From NCBI RefSeq assembly GCF_000179595.2, contig NZ_JH556653.1, positions 1,650,018 to 1,714,017 on the forward strand: 64,000 nt of DNA. Direction: 5' to 3'. Source of the DNA: Acetivibrio cellulolyticus CD2. Lineage in GTDB: Bacteria > Bacillota > Clostridia > Acetivibrionales > Acetivibrionaceae. Below the pieces are notes generated by a model. It saw only the letters and a list, made by a program, of their open reading frames with translations. It searched no databases and was not told where the DNA came from. Below are positions 17,645 through 27,154 of the stretch, in pieces. Made by a program: the position numbers and the translations under genes. Position 1 is the stretch's first letter; each line of letters begins with the position of its first letter.

Positions 17645-18895
17645 TTACCGTGAAAATTTAAAAAGGTCGCCTATCTTCAACCTTCTGCCATAGTGAAGCA
17701 CCGCATTCGAATATATTTTAATGGATAGCCATGATAAAAGGAAAATTGTAATAATCAAAGTAGCTATGGAAGCTATCATATCACCAACAGGCACTTCAGA
17801 CATCATCAATCTGCAAGGCATAGCTAATGGCGATGAGAAAGGAATTATCGATATTATTCGGGCATATTGTCCTTCAGGTTGACTTAGTGCACCAAAGGCT
17901 GCATAATACACTACTAAAGTTATTATTGAGATTGGTATAAGTGCCGAATTAATATCCTCTGCTTTGCTTACTGTAGCTCCTGCAACTGCATTTATCATTG
18001 CATACAGCGAGTATCCCAACAAAAAATACATTAAAACCATTATAAGCATATATGGCGTCAAACTTGAAAAGTCTACAAATTCTTTGTCTATTTTAAAATC
18101 GCTTGGAAAAACAAAAGTATATGTCATAATTCCTGCAATAATTACTGATGCAAATTGACACAACCCAAGCAAACCCATTGCAGCACTTTTTCCCAAAATA
18201 ATTTTAGAAGGCTTGGTTGATGTTAAAAGAATCTCCATTACTCTTGATGTCTTTTCTGATGCTACCGACATGGAAACCCCATAACTGTAAAAGTAAATTG
18301 CTAAAAATATCAATGTTACTATGATGAAAGTCATTATATAATTTCTCATTGTATTTCCTTGTAATTCTTCCACATTAACCGTTATATCGCTTAAAGCTAT
18401 TTTGGTAACATCATCAGATACCCCGGCATTCTTCAAAAGTCTTCCCACGAAAATAGATTTAATACTACGGCTAAAATTATTTACATCCAGTCCATCACCT
18501 GACTTTTTGACAAAGTAATTAAGACTTGGTACTCCCCCACTGCTTCCAATCACCACTAAGAACTTTCCATCGTCTTTACCAACCATTTCTTTAAGACTTT
18601 CTATCCTGGATTGATTCTCTATTTTGAAATCATATTCTCCATAAAGTTTGGAAATCTCAGAAAAATCATTATTTAGAATTCCTTTTGGATCAACAATATA
18701 CAATGTGCTTTTCTTATTTTCATCTTCAGTTTGTACATCAGAAGCCGTTTCAATTTTATCAAGGCGAAAAACTATGGCCGGTATACCGATTGACAAAACT
18801 ACCAGCAGAATCGTAATTATACTGGATATGACAAACACCTTCTTGCGGGCATTTTCTTTAAATGTAAATGCTAAAACCGTCAAAAATTCCTTCAT
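17645..18895 (-). CDS. ABC-2 type permease, NatB-like
   Basis: 416 residues: one helix at the N-terminus (about 20-42), a large extracytoplasmic domain (about 50-190), then five or six helices, the topology of NatB-type ABC-2 permeases (COG1668). Such pairs export sodium, drugs or other toxic compounds. The conserved EKTSRVMEILLTS motif before the second helix region is present. The ATG lies 2 bases after the ATPase stop, so the genes are translationally coupled. Substrate unknown. Confidence 0.9.
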   Translation of the reverse strand: MKEFLTVLAFTFKENARKKVFVISSIITILLVVLSIGIPAIVFRLDKIETASDVQTEDENKKSTLYIVDPKGILNNDFSEISKLYGEYDFKIENQSRIESLKEMVGKDDGKFLVVIGSSGGVPSLNYFVKKSGDGLDVNNFSRSIKSIFVGRLLKNAGVSDDVTKIALSDITVNVEELQGNTMRNYIMTFIIVTLIFLAIYFYSYGVSMSVASEKTSRVMEILLTSTKPSKIILGKSAAMGLLGLCQFASVIIAGIMTYTFVFPSDFKIDKEFVDFSSLTPYMLIMVLMYFLLGYSLYAMINAVAGATVSKAEDINSALIPISIITLVVYYAAFGALSQPEGQYARIISIIPFSSPLAMPCRLMMSEVPVGDMIASIATLIITIFLLSWLSIKIYSNAVLHYGRRLKIGDLFKFSR

Positions 18896-18897
18896 CC

Positions 18898-19788
18898 TTA
18901 GGCACCTACCTTATCTACGAATATCTCATGCAAAGATGGCTCTCTTATCTCAAACTTATCAATCTTTATTTTTTGTTTAATAATTGATTCAAGGAGCTGG
19001 TGAGCCTCCTCATCCGACTTGATTTTTAATTCGTATCCCGTTGCTGTTTTTGATTCCAGCTTGATCCCTTGTTCTCTAATCAATCCATCTATTTCAGTTT
19101 CACAGCTTACAAACAGGTTGGTTCTTCCATATCCTCGTTTAATTTCTTTTAAATTCCCCTTAATTACTGACTTCCCACTTTCGAGGATGACAATATCCCG
19201 GCAATACTCTTCTACTGCCTGCATTTGGTGGCTTGACATTACTATGTACTTTCCTTTCTCAACAAGCTCATAGATAACATTTTTCAAAAGATTTGTATTA
19301 ACCGGATCAAGACCACTAAATGGCTCATCAAGAATAATAAGCTCCGGGTCGTGGATTAATGCTGCAATTAGTTGAATTTTTTGCTGATTCCCTTTTGACA
19401 GGTGGTCTGCTACCGTCTTAGCATATTCAGAAACCCCAAGCCGTTCACACAAATACTCAAAATTGGCCTTAGCAGTTTTTGCATCAACTCCCCTTAGCTT
19501 TGCAAAATACATAATCTGTTCCTGCACCTTAATCTTAGGATATATTCCTCGTTCTTCAGGCAAATATCCAAACGCAACACTCTCCCTGGTAACAGGCTTA
19601 CCATTCCATTCAATTCTTCCACCGTCTTTATCCAATATGCCAAGAATCATCCTAATTGTAGTGGTCTTACCTGCTCCGTTAGTTCCCAGTAAGCCAAAAA
19701 CCCCTGGTTCTTTTATCTCAAAGCTAATATTATCAACAGCAGTTTTATCACCAAACTTTTTAACAACATTTGATACAACCAATGCCAT
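18898..19788 (-). CDS. ABC transporter ATPase, NatA-like
   Basis: Nucleotide-binding subunit paired with the downstream permease. Walker A GTNGAGKTTTIRMI, Q-loop region YLPEERGIYPK, signature LSKGNQQKIQ, Walker B LIILDEPFSGLD and switch SSHQM are all present. A C-terminal DUF4162-like extension (about 215-296) is typical of this exporter group. Length 296. AGGAGG lies 7 bases before the ATG. Sodium export is a family possibility, not shown. Confidence 0.93.
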   Translation of the reverse strand: MALVVSNVVKKFGDKTAVDNISFEIKEPGVFGLLGTNGAGKTTTIRMILGILDKDGGRIEWNGKPVTRESVAFGYLPEERGIYPKIKVQEQIMYFAKLRGVDAKTAKANFEYLCERLGVSEYAKTVADHLSKGNQQKIQLIAALIHDPELIILDEPFSGLDPVNTNLLKNVIYELVEKGKYIVMSSHQMQAVEEYCRDIVILESGKSVIKGNLKEIKRGYGRTNLFVSCETEIDGLIREQGIKLESKTATGYELKIKSDEEAHQLLESIIKQKIKIDKFEIREPSLHEIFVDKVGA

Positions 19789-19933
19789 ATCTATTCCTCC
19801 TATTCCATTAACACTATTCTTTTATCTTGCCCAAAAGCAACTTTATCTATAATATCCCTATTTTGTATAAAATTAAATATACCACTTGGAATAACACTTT
19901 TCAACAGCTTATAGGTTCACATGACATAAGAAA

Positions 19934-19968
19934 AGAGATGGTAAATTGCTGCTGCAAAAACCATCTCT
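19934..19968 (-). terminator. Terminator of the glnA-ANTAR unit
   Basis: AGAGATGGT (19934-19942) pairs with ACCATCTCT (19960-19968); on the minus strand TTTTCTT follows. It lies 26 bases after the ANTAR gene stop. Confidence 0.8.
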
Positions 19969-19994
19969 AAACAACTTTTTCAACAATATTAACT

Positions 19995-20570
19995 TTACAA
20001 ATTATATGTCAGATTAATCGCTTTAGCTATTTCCTTCATCTTTATACCGCGATTCATGCTCTGTTTTTGAATCATTCTAAATGCCTGTTCTTCAGATAAA
20101 TTCAAATGCTTCATCAAATGTCCTTTGGCCTGTTCCACTTCTTTTCTTGTATCAAGAGTATCCTTAAGATCTTCTATTTCCTTTTCAAGCATCATTACCT
20201 TTTTTCTGTTCTTTATTACAAGGTCAACCGTACTTAAAAAGGTATCCCTATGAAGTGGCTTTGCAACAACTACAATATCATATTCCGATTTTAAATATTC
20301 TATTGACCCTTTTTGCTCATTGCTTGCTATAAGAATAACATTGCACAACTTATCTTCCATAGCTATTTTTGCTACTTCAATACTGTTTTGTGGTGACAAA
20401 TCATATTCCAGGACAGCAAGGTCCGGTCTCAAATTAACCAGTTTTCTTAAGGCATCATTTGCATTATTAGCCTGATCAATGACCTGGTATCCACTTGCAA
20501 CCAATACGGCTTTAAGCTTGTTTGTTGAACCTTCATTACTCATAGCCACCAGTATCCTTGCCGATTCCAT
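19995..20570 (-). CDS. ANTAR-domain response regulator (RNA-binding antiterminator)
   Basis: 191 residues: an N-terminal receiver-like domain (1-115; LRPDLAVLEYDLS at the phosphoacceptor position, but with Glu before the Tyr-Asp, so phosphorylation is uncertain), a short coiled coil (KKVMMLEKEIEDLKD) and a C-terminal ANTAR domain (about 135-188; QAKGHLMKHLNLSEEQAF...). ANTAR proteins bind paired hexaloop hairpins in mRNA leaders and prevent termination. It follows glnA at 153 bases, the arrangement of NitR, reported to antiterminate glnA in Clostridium saccharobutylicum. AGGAGG lies in the loop of a small hairpin before the ATG. Confidence 0.93.
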   Translation of the reverse strand: MESARILVAMSNEGSTNKLKAVLVASGYQVIDQANNANDALRKLVNLRPDLAVLEYDLSPQNSIEVAKIAMEDKLCNVILIASNEQKGSIEYLKSEYDIVVVAKPLHRDTFLSTVDLVIKNRKKVMMLEKEIEDLKDTLDTRKEVEQAKGHLMKHLNLSEEQAFRMIQKQSMNRGIKMKEIAKAINLTYNL

Positions 20571-20571
20571 A

Positions 20572-20590
20572 ACTGCACCTCCTATGCAGT
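20572..20590 (-). promoter_or_regulatory. Shine-Dalgarno presented in a hairpin loop (ANTAR gene)
   Basis: ACTGCA and TGCAGT form a 6-bp stem whose 7-base loop is TAGGAGG, the ribosome binding site of the ANTAR gene. This could tune translation. Confidence 0.4.
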
Positions 20591-20610
20591 AAAATTACTT
20601 CCGCCAGTAC

Positions 20611-20658
20611 ATATCGCATCGTTGACTGCAATTAAAGCATTAAATTCCGCTGCGATAT
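20611..20658 (-). repeat. Inverted repeat between glnA and the ANTAR gene
   Basis: ATATCGCA (20611-20618) and TGCGATAT (20651-20658) can pair, with two further base pairs beyond one mismatch, around a loop of about 30 bases. No T-tract follows, so full termination between glnA and the ANTAR gene is unlikely. Confidence 0.4.
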
Positions 20659-20723
20659 ACATATTAACTATATATTCCAAAATGATTGATTTTCTAAACA
20701 AACATTTTTTGAATATTGGTATT

Positions 20724-22058
20724 TTAATATTTGGTTAAATACTGGTCGACTTCCCATTTGCTGACCTTGGTCCTATAATCGTCCCACTCTCCATATTTAG
20801 CTTCAATGTATTTTTCAAAAACATGATTACCCAGAACCTCTCTTGCCAGCTCGCTTTTCTTCATTTCCTCAATAGCTTCCTTCAGACTTCCCGGAAGTGA
20901 TTCTATGCCTTCAGCTAGCCTCTGCTCCTCTGTCATTTCAAATATATTCTTATCAGTTGAAGGAGGGGGCTGAATTTTATTTTCTATACCATCAAGTCCG
21001 GCTGCCAATACTGCTGCAATCGCAAGATATGGGTTACATGCCGGATCTGGACATCTCAGTTCAACTCTAGTAGCTGAGCCCCTAGCTGCAGGTATTCTTA
21101 TTAATGGGCTTCTATTTCTAGCAGACCATGCAAGATATACCGGAGCTTCATAACCAGGTACCAAACGCTTATAGGAATTAACAATAGGGTTGGTTATTGC
21201 CGCTATGGACTTCATGTTCTTCAAAAGTCCGCCAATAAACCAATATGCTTCCTGGCTGAGCTGCAATGGATCCTTCTCATCATAAAAAGCATTTTTACCA
21301 TCTTTAAACAGCGATGTATTAGTATGCATACCCGAGCCATTTATTCCGAAAATCGGCTTTGGCATAAATGTTGCATGTAATCCATTTCTCTGAGCAATAG
21401 TTTTTACAACCATCTTAAACGTCATTATGCTGTCGGCAGTACTCAATGCATCACCATATTTGAAATCGATCTCATGCTGCCCTGGAGCAACTTCATGATG
21501 TGATGCTTCTATTTCAAATCCCATCTCCTCCAAAACAAGACACATATCTCTTCTTGCATTTTCACCTAAATCCACAGGTCCTAAGTCAAAGTAACCTGCA
21601 TTGTCATGTGTTATTGTAGTTGGTTTTCCTTCGCTGTCAGTAAGGAACAGGAAAAATTCGCATTCCGGACCCACATTAAATATATCATATCCCATATCAT
21701 TCGCTTTTTTCAAAGCTCTTTTCAATACATACCTGGGATCTCCATCAAACGGAGTTCCATCGGGATTATAGACATCACATATCAATCTTGCCACTTTACC
21801 AGCCTGAGGCCTCCACGGAATAAGCACAAAAGTGTCAGGATCAGGTCTCAGATACATATCTGATTCCTCTATTCTTACAAACCCTTCAATGGATGAACCA
21901 TCAAACATACACTTATTATCAAGAGCTTTTTCAAGCTGTTCCGACGTTATCGCAACATTTTTCATCATTCCGAAAATGTCAGTAAATTGAAGCCGAATAA
22001 ATTTTACGTCCTGTTCTTCTACAATTCTCAAAATATCTTCCTTACTATACTTTGGCAT
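20724..22058 (-). CDS. glnA: Glutamine synthetase, type I
   Basis: ATP-dependent amidation of glutamate, the entry point for ammonia. Motifs: [21 protein letters not shown], the metal/ATP region [24 protein letters not shown], and [13 protein letters not shown]. At 444 residues it is the short GSI-alpha form of Firmicutes, feedback-regulated and not adenylylated. The longer frame (MKGEYIM, from 22076) contains the ribosome binding site; AAAGGAG lies 8 bases before the ATG at 22058, matching the family start [11 protein letters not shown] leader of about 340 bases contains a terminator (see 22264-22338). Confidence 0.98.
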   Translation of the reverse strand: MPKYSKEDILRIVEEQDVKFIRLQFTDIFGMMKNVAITSEQLEKALDNKCMFDGSSIEGFVRIEESDMYLRPDPDTFVLIPWRPQAGKVARLICDVYNPDGTPFDGDPRYVLKRALKKANDMGYDIFNVGPECEFFLFLTDSEGKPTTITHDNAGYFDLGPVDLGENARRDMCLVLEEMGFEIEASHHEVAPGQHEIDFKYGDALSTADSIMTFKMVVKTIAQRNGLHATFMPKPIFGINGSGMHTNTSLFKDGKNAFYDEKDPLQLSQEAYWFIGGLLKNMKSIAAITNPIVNSYKRLVPGYEAPVYLAWSARNRSPLIRIPAARGSATRVELRCPDPACNPYLAIAAVLAAGLDGIENKIQPPPSTDKNIFEMTEEQRLAEGIESLPGSLKEAIEEMKKSELAREVLGNHVFEKYIEAKYGEWDDYRTKVSKWEVDQYLTKY

Positions 22059-22237
22059 GATATATTCTCCTTTCATTCTGTGTAAATATAAACCTCGTTT
22101 GGTATAAACCGAAAACCATATCTTTTATTATACCTCTATAGACCATTTTAAACCAGATCATTCAAAGCCACATACAGCAAATTACTTTTTTGCAACTTCG
22201 TCGCGCCAAAATTGCATTTTTTGTGTACCAGCCCATA

Positions 22238-22255
22238 TATATACCATGGTATATA
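22238..22255. promoter_or_regulatory. 18-bp perfect palindrome in the glnA leader region
   Basis: TATATACCATGGTATATA is a perfect palindrome between the leader terminator and glnA. A second TATAAT box lies downstream at 22127-22132 (minus strand). The palindrome might be an operator for a second, shorter glnA transcript. Confidence 0.4.
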
Positions 22256-22263
22256 GAATATAA

Positions 22264-22338
22264 CAAAAAAGACGCACACTGAAGAATTCTACTCTTCATC
22301 GAGTACGTCCTATCATTTTTCTTAATGCTCCATAGCAT
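22264..22338 (-). promoter_or_regulatory. glnA leader: two hexaloop hairpins and terminator (candidate ANTAR target)
   Basis: Read on the minus strand: first hairpin ATGC-TATGGA-GCAT (22325-22338); then TACTC-GATGAA-GAGTA (22290-22305); then an intrinsic terminator whose outer stem pairs 22303-22309 with 22271-22277, with an inner TGAAGA/TCTTCA helix and six T (22265-22270). Both hairpins have six-base loops closed by C-G with G at loop position 4. The second hairpin shares bases with the terminator stem, so the two exclude each other. This is the layout of ANTAR antitermination leaders, but the usual A at loop position 1 is absent. Confidence 0.6.
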
Positions 22339-22404
22339 GTACTGTAAATCGATTTATTGCTCTTGTTTGTACTTTCTCTCAAAAAGGTTCAATTGATTAT
22401 TTAA

Positions 22405-22434
22405 ATTATAGCACATAGATATATTCAATTTCAA
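22405..22434 (-). promoter_or_regulatory. Distal promoter of glnA
   Basis: On the minus strand TTGAAA (22429-22434), an 18-base spacer and TGCTATAAT (extended -10, TATAAT at 22405-22410). The start near 22398 puts the terminator at about +90 to +134 and glnA 340 bases downstream. Confidence 0.7.
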
Positions 22435-22627
22435 TAGTTTTTTATATATTTTTTATAAAATTTGCAACTTTTATTTCCTTAACTTGCATTTTATTTATCA
22501 GGATTATTCCCTCGAAACAGTTTAATATCCCAGTACCTTATCAATAATCTCCTAAGCACTTTTCATCAACTGAATCATTGGACTTTCTCCCCATCCAAAT
22601 ACCTTCAATATTTAAAGCATAGAAAAA

Positions 22628-22648
22628 GAGCTGCATATAAAACAGCTC
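22628..22648 (-). terminator. Terminator of the GT2 gene
   Basis: GAGCTG (22628-22633) pairs with CAGCTC (22643-22648); on the minus strand TTTTTC follows. It lies about 45 bases after the GT2 stop. Confidence 0.8.
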
Positions 22649-22694
22649 CTTTTAATTAAATCATATACATATTATTGAATCTCAGACAAATGAT

Positions 22695-23972
22695 CTAGCC
22701 TGCTTTCCCCAATTTCCCCATGTCGGTTATATCCAACGCTCTGGTATGTAAAGTATGCACCCATTCCTTTTTATCCCTGTCAATATAGCCCTGTACCATA
22801 ATAGGAATCCATGTGATAGTGTAAATAGGATATAAAATATAGTACAATAGTATTTTCAAAGAAAGTTTCTTCTCTAGCACAAGAAATATTACGGTAAAAT
22901 ATGTAGAAACAGCAAACACTAACGTTGCCAAAGCAAAATTCATACTAAGTATTTGTGCAAAATCAGTAAATAATACTAATTTAAAAAGGTTACACAGCAT
23001 TACAACTCCGCCTAATACAACAAACAAAGGGTATATTACATAAATTGCATTGTCAAAAGCAACAAGGTCTCTCTTTTTTATAGCTCTAGAAAAAAGAGCC
23101 TTTGTATATCTGCATGCACAATCTGACTGTCCTTGCATCCAGCGTTTCCTCTGTCTCCATGATTGCTTCATTGTAAGAGGCTTTTCATCATAAACAGCCG
23201 CCTCATGCGCCCAGTATACTTTTTCACCCTTCAATACAAGCTTTATAGTAAACTCAAGGTCTTCCGTAAGGCTTGTGGCACCCCAGCCTATCTCTTTTAA
23301 CAAGTCTGTAGCCACAACAAAACCTGTCCCACCAAGTACGCAGCTAAGACCTAAATGATAACGTGCCAACTGGAATATCCTGCTATTGATCCAAAATGCT
23401 ATGCTATAGCTTGCAGCTACAAATGAATCTGTAGGGTTTTTGCTATCAAGATAACCTTGAATCACCTTATGTCCCTTACATAAATGCTTGTTCATCTCCT
23501 TAAGAAAATTCAAAGAGAGCAGATTATCTGCATCTAGGACACATACTGCATCATATTTCTTTTCCATCTTAAAAATCTTGTCAAACATCCACTCAAGAGC
23601 AAAGCCCTTGCCCTTTTTGTTTTTATCAAACCTTTCAAACGCTATAGCTCCATTTTCTCTAGCTATTTTAGCAGTATTATCACTGCAGTTGTCTGCGATT
23701 ACAAATATATCATATAAATCAGCAGGATAATCTAGTTTGTCCAGGTTTCTTACTATACTACCTATAACCTTTTCTTCGTTGTGCGCAGCTACAACAAGAG
23801 CAAACCTTTTTACAGGTGAATAGTTGTCCGCATTCTCTTCCTTCCTTTTAACCCATCCGAATATTGATATAATAAACAGATAAATAGCTACAGGCACTAT
23901 AACAATCTGAAGTCCAAATACAACTTTGTCAATTATAACTTTAAATATTTCGAAATCGTTACCTAAAAGCAT
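22695..23972 (-). CDS. Processive-type GT2 membrane glycosyltransferase
   Basis: 425 residues. One helix at the N-terminus (about 15-38), a cytoplasmic GT-A domain (about 55-285) and three or four C-terminal helices. Motifs of the cellulose synthase/NodC type: VAAHNEEKVI, NCSDNT, VLDADN (DxD), TEDLE (TED) and QRKRWMQG (QxxRW). These enzymes polymerise a sugar nucleotide and often pass the chain through their own membrane domain. AGAAGGAG lies before the ATG. It stands alone with its own terminator. Donor sugar and product cannot be assigned. Confidence 0.92.
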   Translation of the reverse strand: MLLGNDFEIFKVIIDKVVFGLQIVIVPVAIYLFIISIFGWVKRKEENADNYSPVKRFALVVAAHNEEKVIGSIVRNLDKLDYPADLYDIFVIADNCSDNTAKIARENGAIAFERFDKNKKGKGFALEWMFDKIFKMEKKYDAVCVLDADNLLSLNFLKEMNKHLCKGHKVIQGYLDSKNPTDSFVAASYSIAFWINSRIFQLARYHLGLSCVLGGTGFVVATDLLKEIGWGATSLTEDLEFTIKLVLKGEKVYWAHEAAVYDEKPLTMKQSWRQRKRWMQGQSDCACRYTKALFSRAIKKRDLVAFDNAIYVIYPLFVVLGGVVMLCNLFKLVLFTDFAQILSMNFALATLVFAVSTYFTVIFLVLEKKLSLKILLYYILYPIYTITWIPIMVQGYIDRDKKEWVHTLHTRALDITDMGKLGKAG

Positions 23973-24221
23973 TTATATTCTCCTTCTGTTAAATAAATAA
24001 CACACCAATTATTGCACATTCCATTAAATTACTACTACTATCCAAAATAATCAAGCTTAAATGCAATTGAATTTAAACTTCTGAAGCCCATTTGAACGAA
24101 AGACTTAGAAGTTTTGCAGACGTTTACACTATTTTGCTAATTATCTCCATAGATAAGCTTATTCTCAAGTATAAAATCTGGGGTTTATCTCCAAATAAAT
24201 ACTTCATAGGCACATTTAATT

Positions 24222-25760
24222 TTATGAATCCAGTCTATAAACTCTAAAGCCATAATCAATATCAATTCCGCTTTCTTCTTTTAGTTTCTTTGCAGCTCTA
24301 CATATACGTTCCTTGCCAATTTGGCAGATGTCCCTGTATCCCGCTTTGTATGCAATTGAATCCGCAGGTACCTGTTCAGGTTTTTGCACCATTATATACT
24401 TTCGCCGACCTGCATCATATGCATTTATCTCCATTACTGCATGAGCTGTTGTTGCCGAGCCTGAGAAAAAGTCAAGTACGATCGCCTCTTTTTCATCTTT
24501 TACGATCATATTAATTATTTTCTTTATTAAAGACACAGGCTTGGGATAGTCAAAGCACCGTCCCATTCCTAAGTGCTCCAGCTCCTTAACGGCACTCTCA
24601 TTTGTACCAATACCGTTAATTTTATTCAGCTCAACATCCAACATATTTGTAGGAGTCTTATAGCGGCCTTCTGTGTCAACTCTTTGAAATCGGATAGAGA
24701 ATTTGGATGATTTGATTATGAAATAAGTGCCGTTTTTGATTTCATTAAGCAGGAATTCATCGGTCCATTTGAATGCTCCTTTCAATGAAACTTCACTGTA
24801 GTTTACACCATCCCTAACATCAAAATCGTTGAGCACCTCAACTTTGTCATAGTTCCCGGCCTTAAAACTTCCATCACGGCAAAAGGTAAACTTTATTGTC
24901 CCTTTCGGGAAGTTTAAAACTCTTATAGGATTACCGGTATTTAAAAGCGGTGCATCGCCATTATCAAGTTTATCCCCATAATACTTAATATTATTGATGT
25001 TCTTCTCATAACAAAGTACATATTCCGCTGTCTTTCTGCTCTTATTGGATAACGACGGGGGAGTGCAGGTTTTTGTCCAAATAAATGTTTCAACATAATT
25101 GGACTCTCCAAATATCTCGTTCATCATCCACTGAAGATTGTAAAGCTCGTTATTGTCTATACTGACAAAGATCACACCATCATCCTGAAGCAAATTCCTA
25201 GCTAATTTTAGCCTTGGATACATCATTGTAAGCCAACCACTGTGAAACCTTCCATGAACTTCACTGTCTTCGGACAATCTGTTACAATTCTCATCCTGTC
25301 GGCATTTCGCAAAGTATTGAGTTGTACCCATACTAAAATCATCCTTATATATAAAATCCTTTCCCGTGTTGTAAGGTGGATCTATGTATATGCATTTTAT
25401 CTTGTTCATATAGGATTCCTGCAGTAATTTAAGCACTTCAAGGTTATCACCCTCTATATAGAGATTCTGAGTGTTCTCCCAATCCACACTATCCTCCTTT
25501 ATCGGTCTCAATACCTTATCCGAAGGTATGTTGGATAGACGTATTGCTTCTTTCTTTCCCGGCCATGAGACTTGGTACCTTTCATTCTCACCATCGACAA
25601 TCTCACTCGTCAGCTCCTGCTTAAGCAAATCAAAATCTATAGCCCTTTTTAGCTTCCCGCTATCGTCCCTTACCTCTGTGATAACATTTGGGAAGAACTG
25701 TGCAATTCTTTCAATATTAATTTGTTTAAGGTTATCTGACTTCATTGCAATCTTATCCAT
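24222..25760 (-). CDS. Type III restriction-type DNA methyltransferase (Mod), C-terminally short and orphan
   Basis: Adenine-N6 methyltransferase of the beta-type order: motif IV DPPYNTG (about 127-133) precedes the SAM-binding FSGSATT (about 435). The N-terminal part (YIEGDNLEVLKLLQESY) is typical of Mod subunits. It stops at FRVYRLDS after 512 residues; Mod proteins usually run on for roughly 100 or more residues from this point. No Res nuclease gene is beside it. It may be a solitary methylase or a decaying remnant. AGGAGG precedes the ATG. Not seen: any specificity evidence. Confidence 0.88.
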   Translation of the reverse strand: MDKIAMKSDNLKQINIERIAQFFPNVITEVRDDSGKLKRAIDFDLLKQELTSEIVDGENERYQVSWPGKKEAIRLSNIPSDKVLRPIKEDSVDWENTQNLYIEGDNLEVLKLLQESYMNKIKCIYIDPPYNTGKDFIYKDDFSMGTTQYFAKCRQDENCNRLSEDSEVHGRFHSGWLTMMYPRLKLARNLLQDDGVIFVSIDNNELYNLQWMMNEIFGESNYVETFIWTKTCTPPSLSNKSRKTAEYVLCYEKNINNIKYYGDKLDNGDAPLLNTGNPIRVLNFPKGTIKFTFCRDGSFKAGNYDKVEVLNDFDVRDGVNYSEVSLKGAFKWTDEFLLNEIKNGTYFIIKSSKFSIRFQRVDTEGRYKTPTNMLDVELNKINGIGTNESAVKELEHLGMGRCFDYPKPVSLIKKIINMIVKDEKEAIVLDFFSGSATTAHAVMEINAYDAGRRKYIMVQKPEQVPADSIAYKAGYRDICQIGKERICRAAKKLKEESGIDIDYGFRVYRLDS

Positions 25761-25856
25761 AGTTCCTCCTGCTTATTTTTGACAAGTTCAATCTATTCTA
25801 ATCTTTAGTTTTAGTCCTAGCTTTAGTTCCAGTGTAGATTTTACGCATAATAAATA

Positions 25857-25892
25857 TAGTGGTTAAGACCTCTTTATCGGACTTAACCACTA
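25857..25892. terminator. 11-bp hairpin after the TspO-like gene
   Basis: TAGTGGTTAAG (25857-25867) pairs perfectly with CTTAACCACTA (25882-25892). The minus strand continues with an AT-rich but not T-pure stretch. Position between two minus-strand genes suggests termination of the TspO-like transcript. Confidence 0.5.
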
Positions 25893-25986
25893 CATAACAT
25901 TCTTATTTAGATACCCTTGTATATAGTATATAATTAGCCCCACTTGATTTTAGAGACTTGCTCGCAAATTCCCCAAACCAAAACAA

Positions 25987-26820
25987 TTATTGCTCAGTTT
26001 TCTTCTTAAATAGACTAAAACTTTTCAGCTTTTCCTTGTCAGTAACCGCAATATAAACTTCGGCAATCAACAATACCATTATGCTTAGGATCAGCACAAG
26101 AATAACAAAAGGATATTCGCCTCCAAAGCCGCTTGCAGATGTATGCTTAATCAATATACCTATATATGCCCATATTACAACTAGTCCAAAGCCTAAATTA
26201 CAATTTTTGAACATCGTAAGTCCAGCTATAATGAGACCCACGATCAAAATTGCTATAGTCCAAATCCAATCAGGCACACCGAATCTATTCCATCCTATAC
26301 TAACAAGAAATACAGTTGCATTCGCAATTGTTGCCACAGTAATCCATCCGAAATAAATGCTAAAGGGAAGCCTTATAAAAATCTTTTCTCTTGTTGTAAG
26401 CTCTGCTTTTCCTGTCTTAATATTAATAATAATCAAGCATAAAAGGATAACTGCCATCATAGCTAAAGAAATTCCTATCGATTTGTAGTGCCATACAAAT
26501 ATCCATGCCGTGTTTGCCATTGATGAGATTGTAAACAGTATACCAATCTTCTCAATCAGGTCTTTACTAAATGTACCATTCTTCTTGCTAAAAAAGCCGA
26601 ATTGATATAATATGTAACCTCCAAGCAAGATATAAATTACTCCCCAAATAGAAAATGTCAATGCAGCTGGTGTAAAAAGATTCTGGTATGAATTTGCAAC
26701 CTCACCTGTTGTCATTCCGTTAAACGGTATAATATTCGCAAGCACATTCACGACAATCATCACAATAAACGTTACAGTAGTATGAACCTTTGTAAAAGTA
26801 CTTACAGTAGTATCTTCCAT
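25987..26820 (-). CDS. TspO/MBR-related multispanning membrane protein
   Basis: 277 residues with about seven helices. The region FTPAALTFSIWGVIYILLGGYI and several Trp in helices resemble the tryptophan-rich sensory protein group related to TspO/MBR. Members bind hydrophobic ligands such as porphyrins; the role in clostridia is not known to me. The frame opens at GTG 26829, but that codon sits on the GGAG site; the ATG at 26820 is 8 bases from it. Divergent from the gene at 27155. Confidence 0.75.
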   Translation of the reverse strand: MEDTTVSTFTKVHTTVTFIVMIVVNVLANIIPFNGMTTGEVANSYQNLFTPAALTFSIWGVIYILLGGYILYQFGFFSKKNGTFSKDLIEKIGILFTISSMANTAWIFVWHYKSIGISLAMMAVILLCLIIINIKTGKAELTTREKIFIRLPFSIYFGWITVATIANATVFLVSIGWNRFGVPDWIWTIAILIVGLIIAGLTMFKNCNLGFGLVVIWAYIGILIKHTSASGFGGEYPFVILVLILSIMVLLIAEVYIAVTDKEKLKSFSLFKKKTEQ

Positions 26821-27068
26821 CCTTAGCACTCCTTTATGATTTTACTGGTCTATCCAATTCCCAAAAGTATCATCCGCTTATATAGTAATAGTCATACTTT
26901 CTCCTAAATAAGCATTTTTAATTACCTTTAATGTCATAATAGTATCACATAATAAAGCATTCAACAATATTATTTATGAAGCAGTGCTACTTTTGCAAAT
27001 CTTTCTGAGGAATAGCCAAAATCCATCAACACTATAATTAGTAACATCGCAACAATAATGTTGGAAAC
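26821..27068. other. Divergent intergenic region
   Basis: About 250 AT-rich bases between the TspO-like gene and the promoter at 27069. No open frame, strong hairpin or known RNA motif was recognised. Confidence 0.4.
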
Positions 27069-27097
27069 TTTACAAATGTATGCAATCAATATATAAT
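27069..27097 (+). promoter_or_regulatory. Sigma-A promoter of the 27155 gene
   Basis: TTTACA (27069-27074), 17 bases, TATAAT (27092-27097). The start near 27104 gives a 50-base leader. Confidence 0.65.
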
Positions 27098-27154
27098 GTA
27101 TGTAATTATTGTATTAGGATCCTATACATATATGAAGTAATAATGGAGGCTAAT

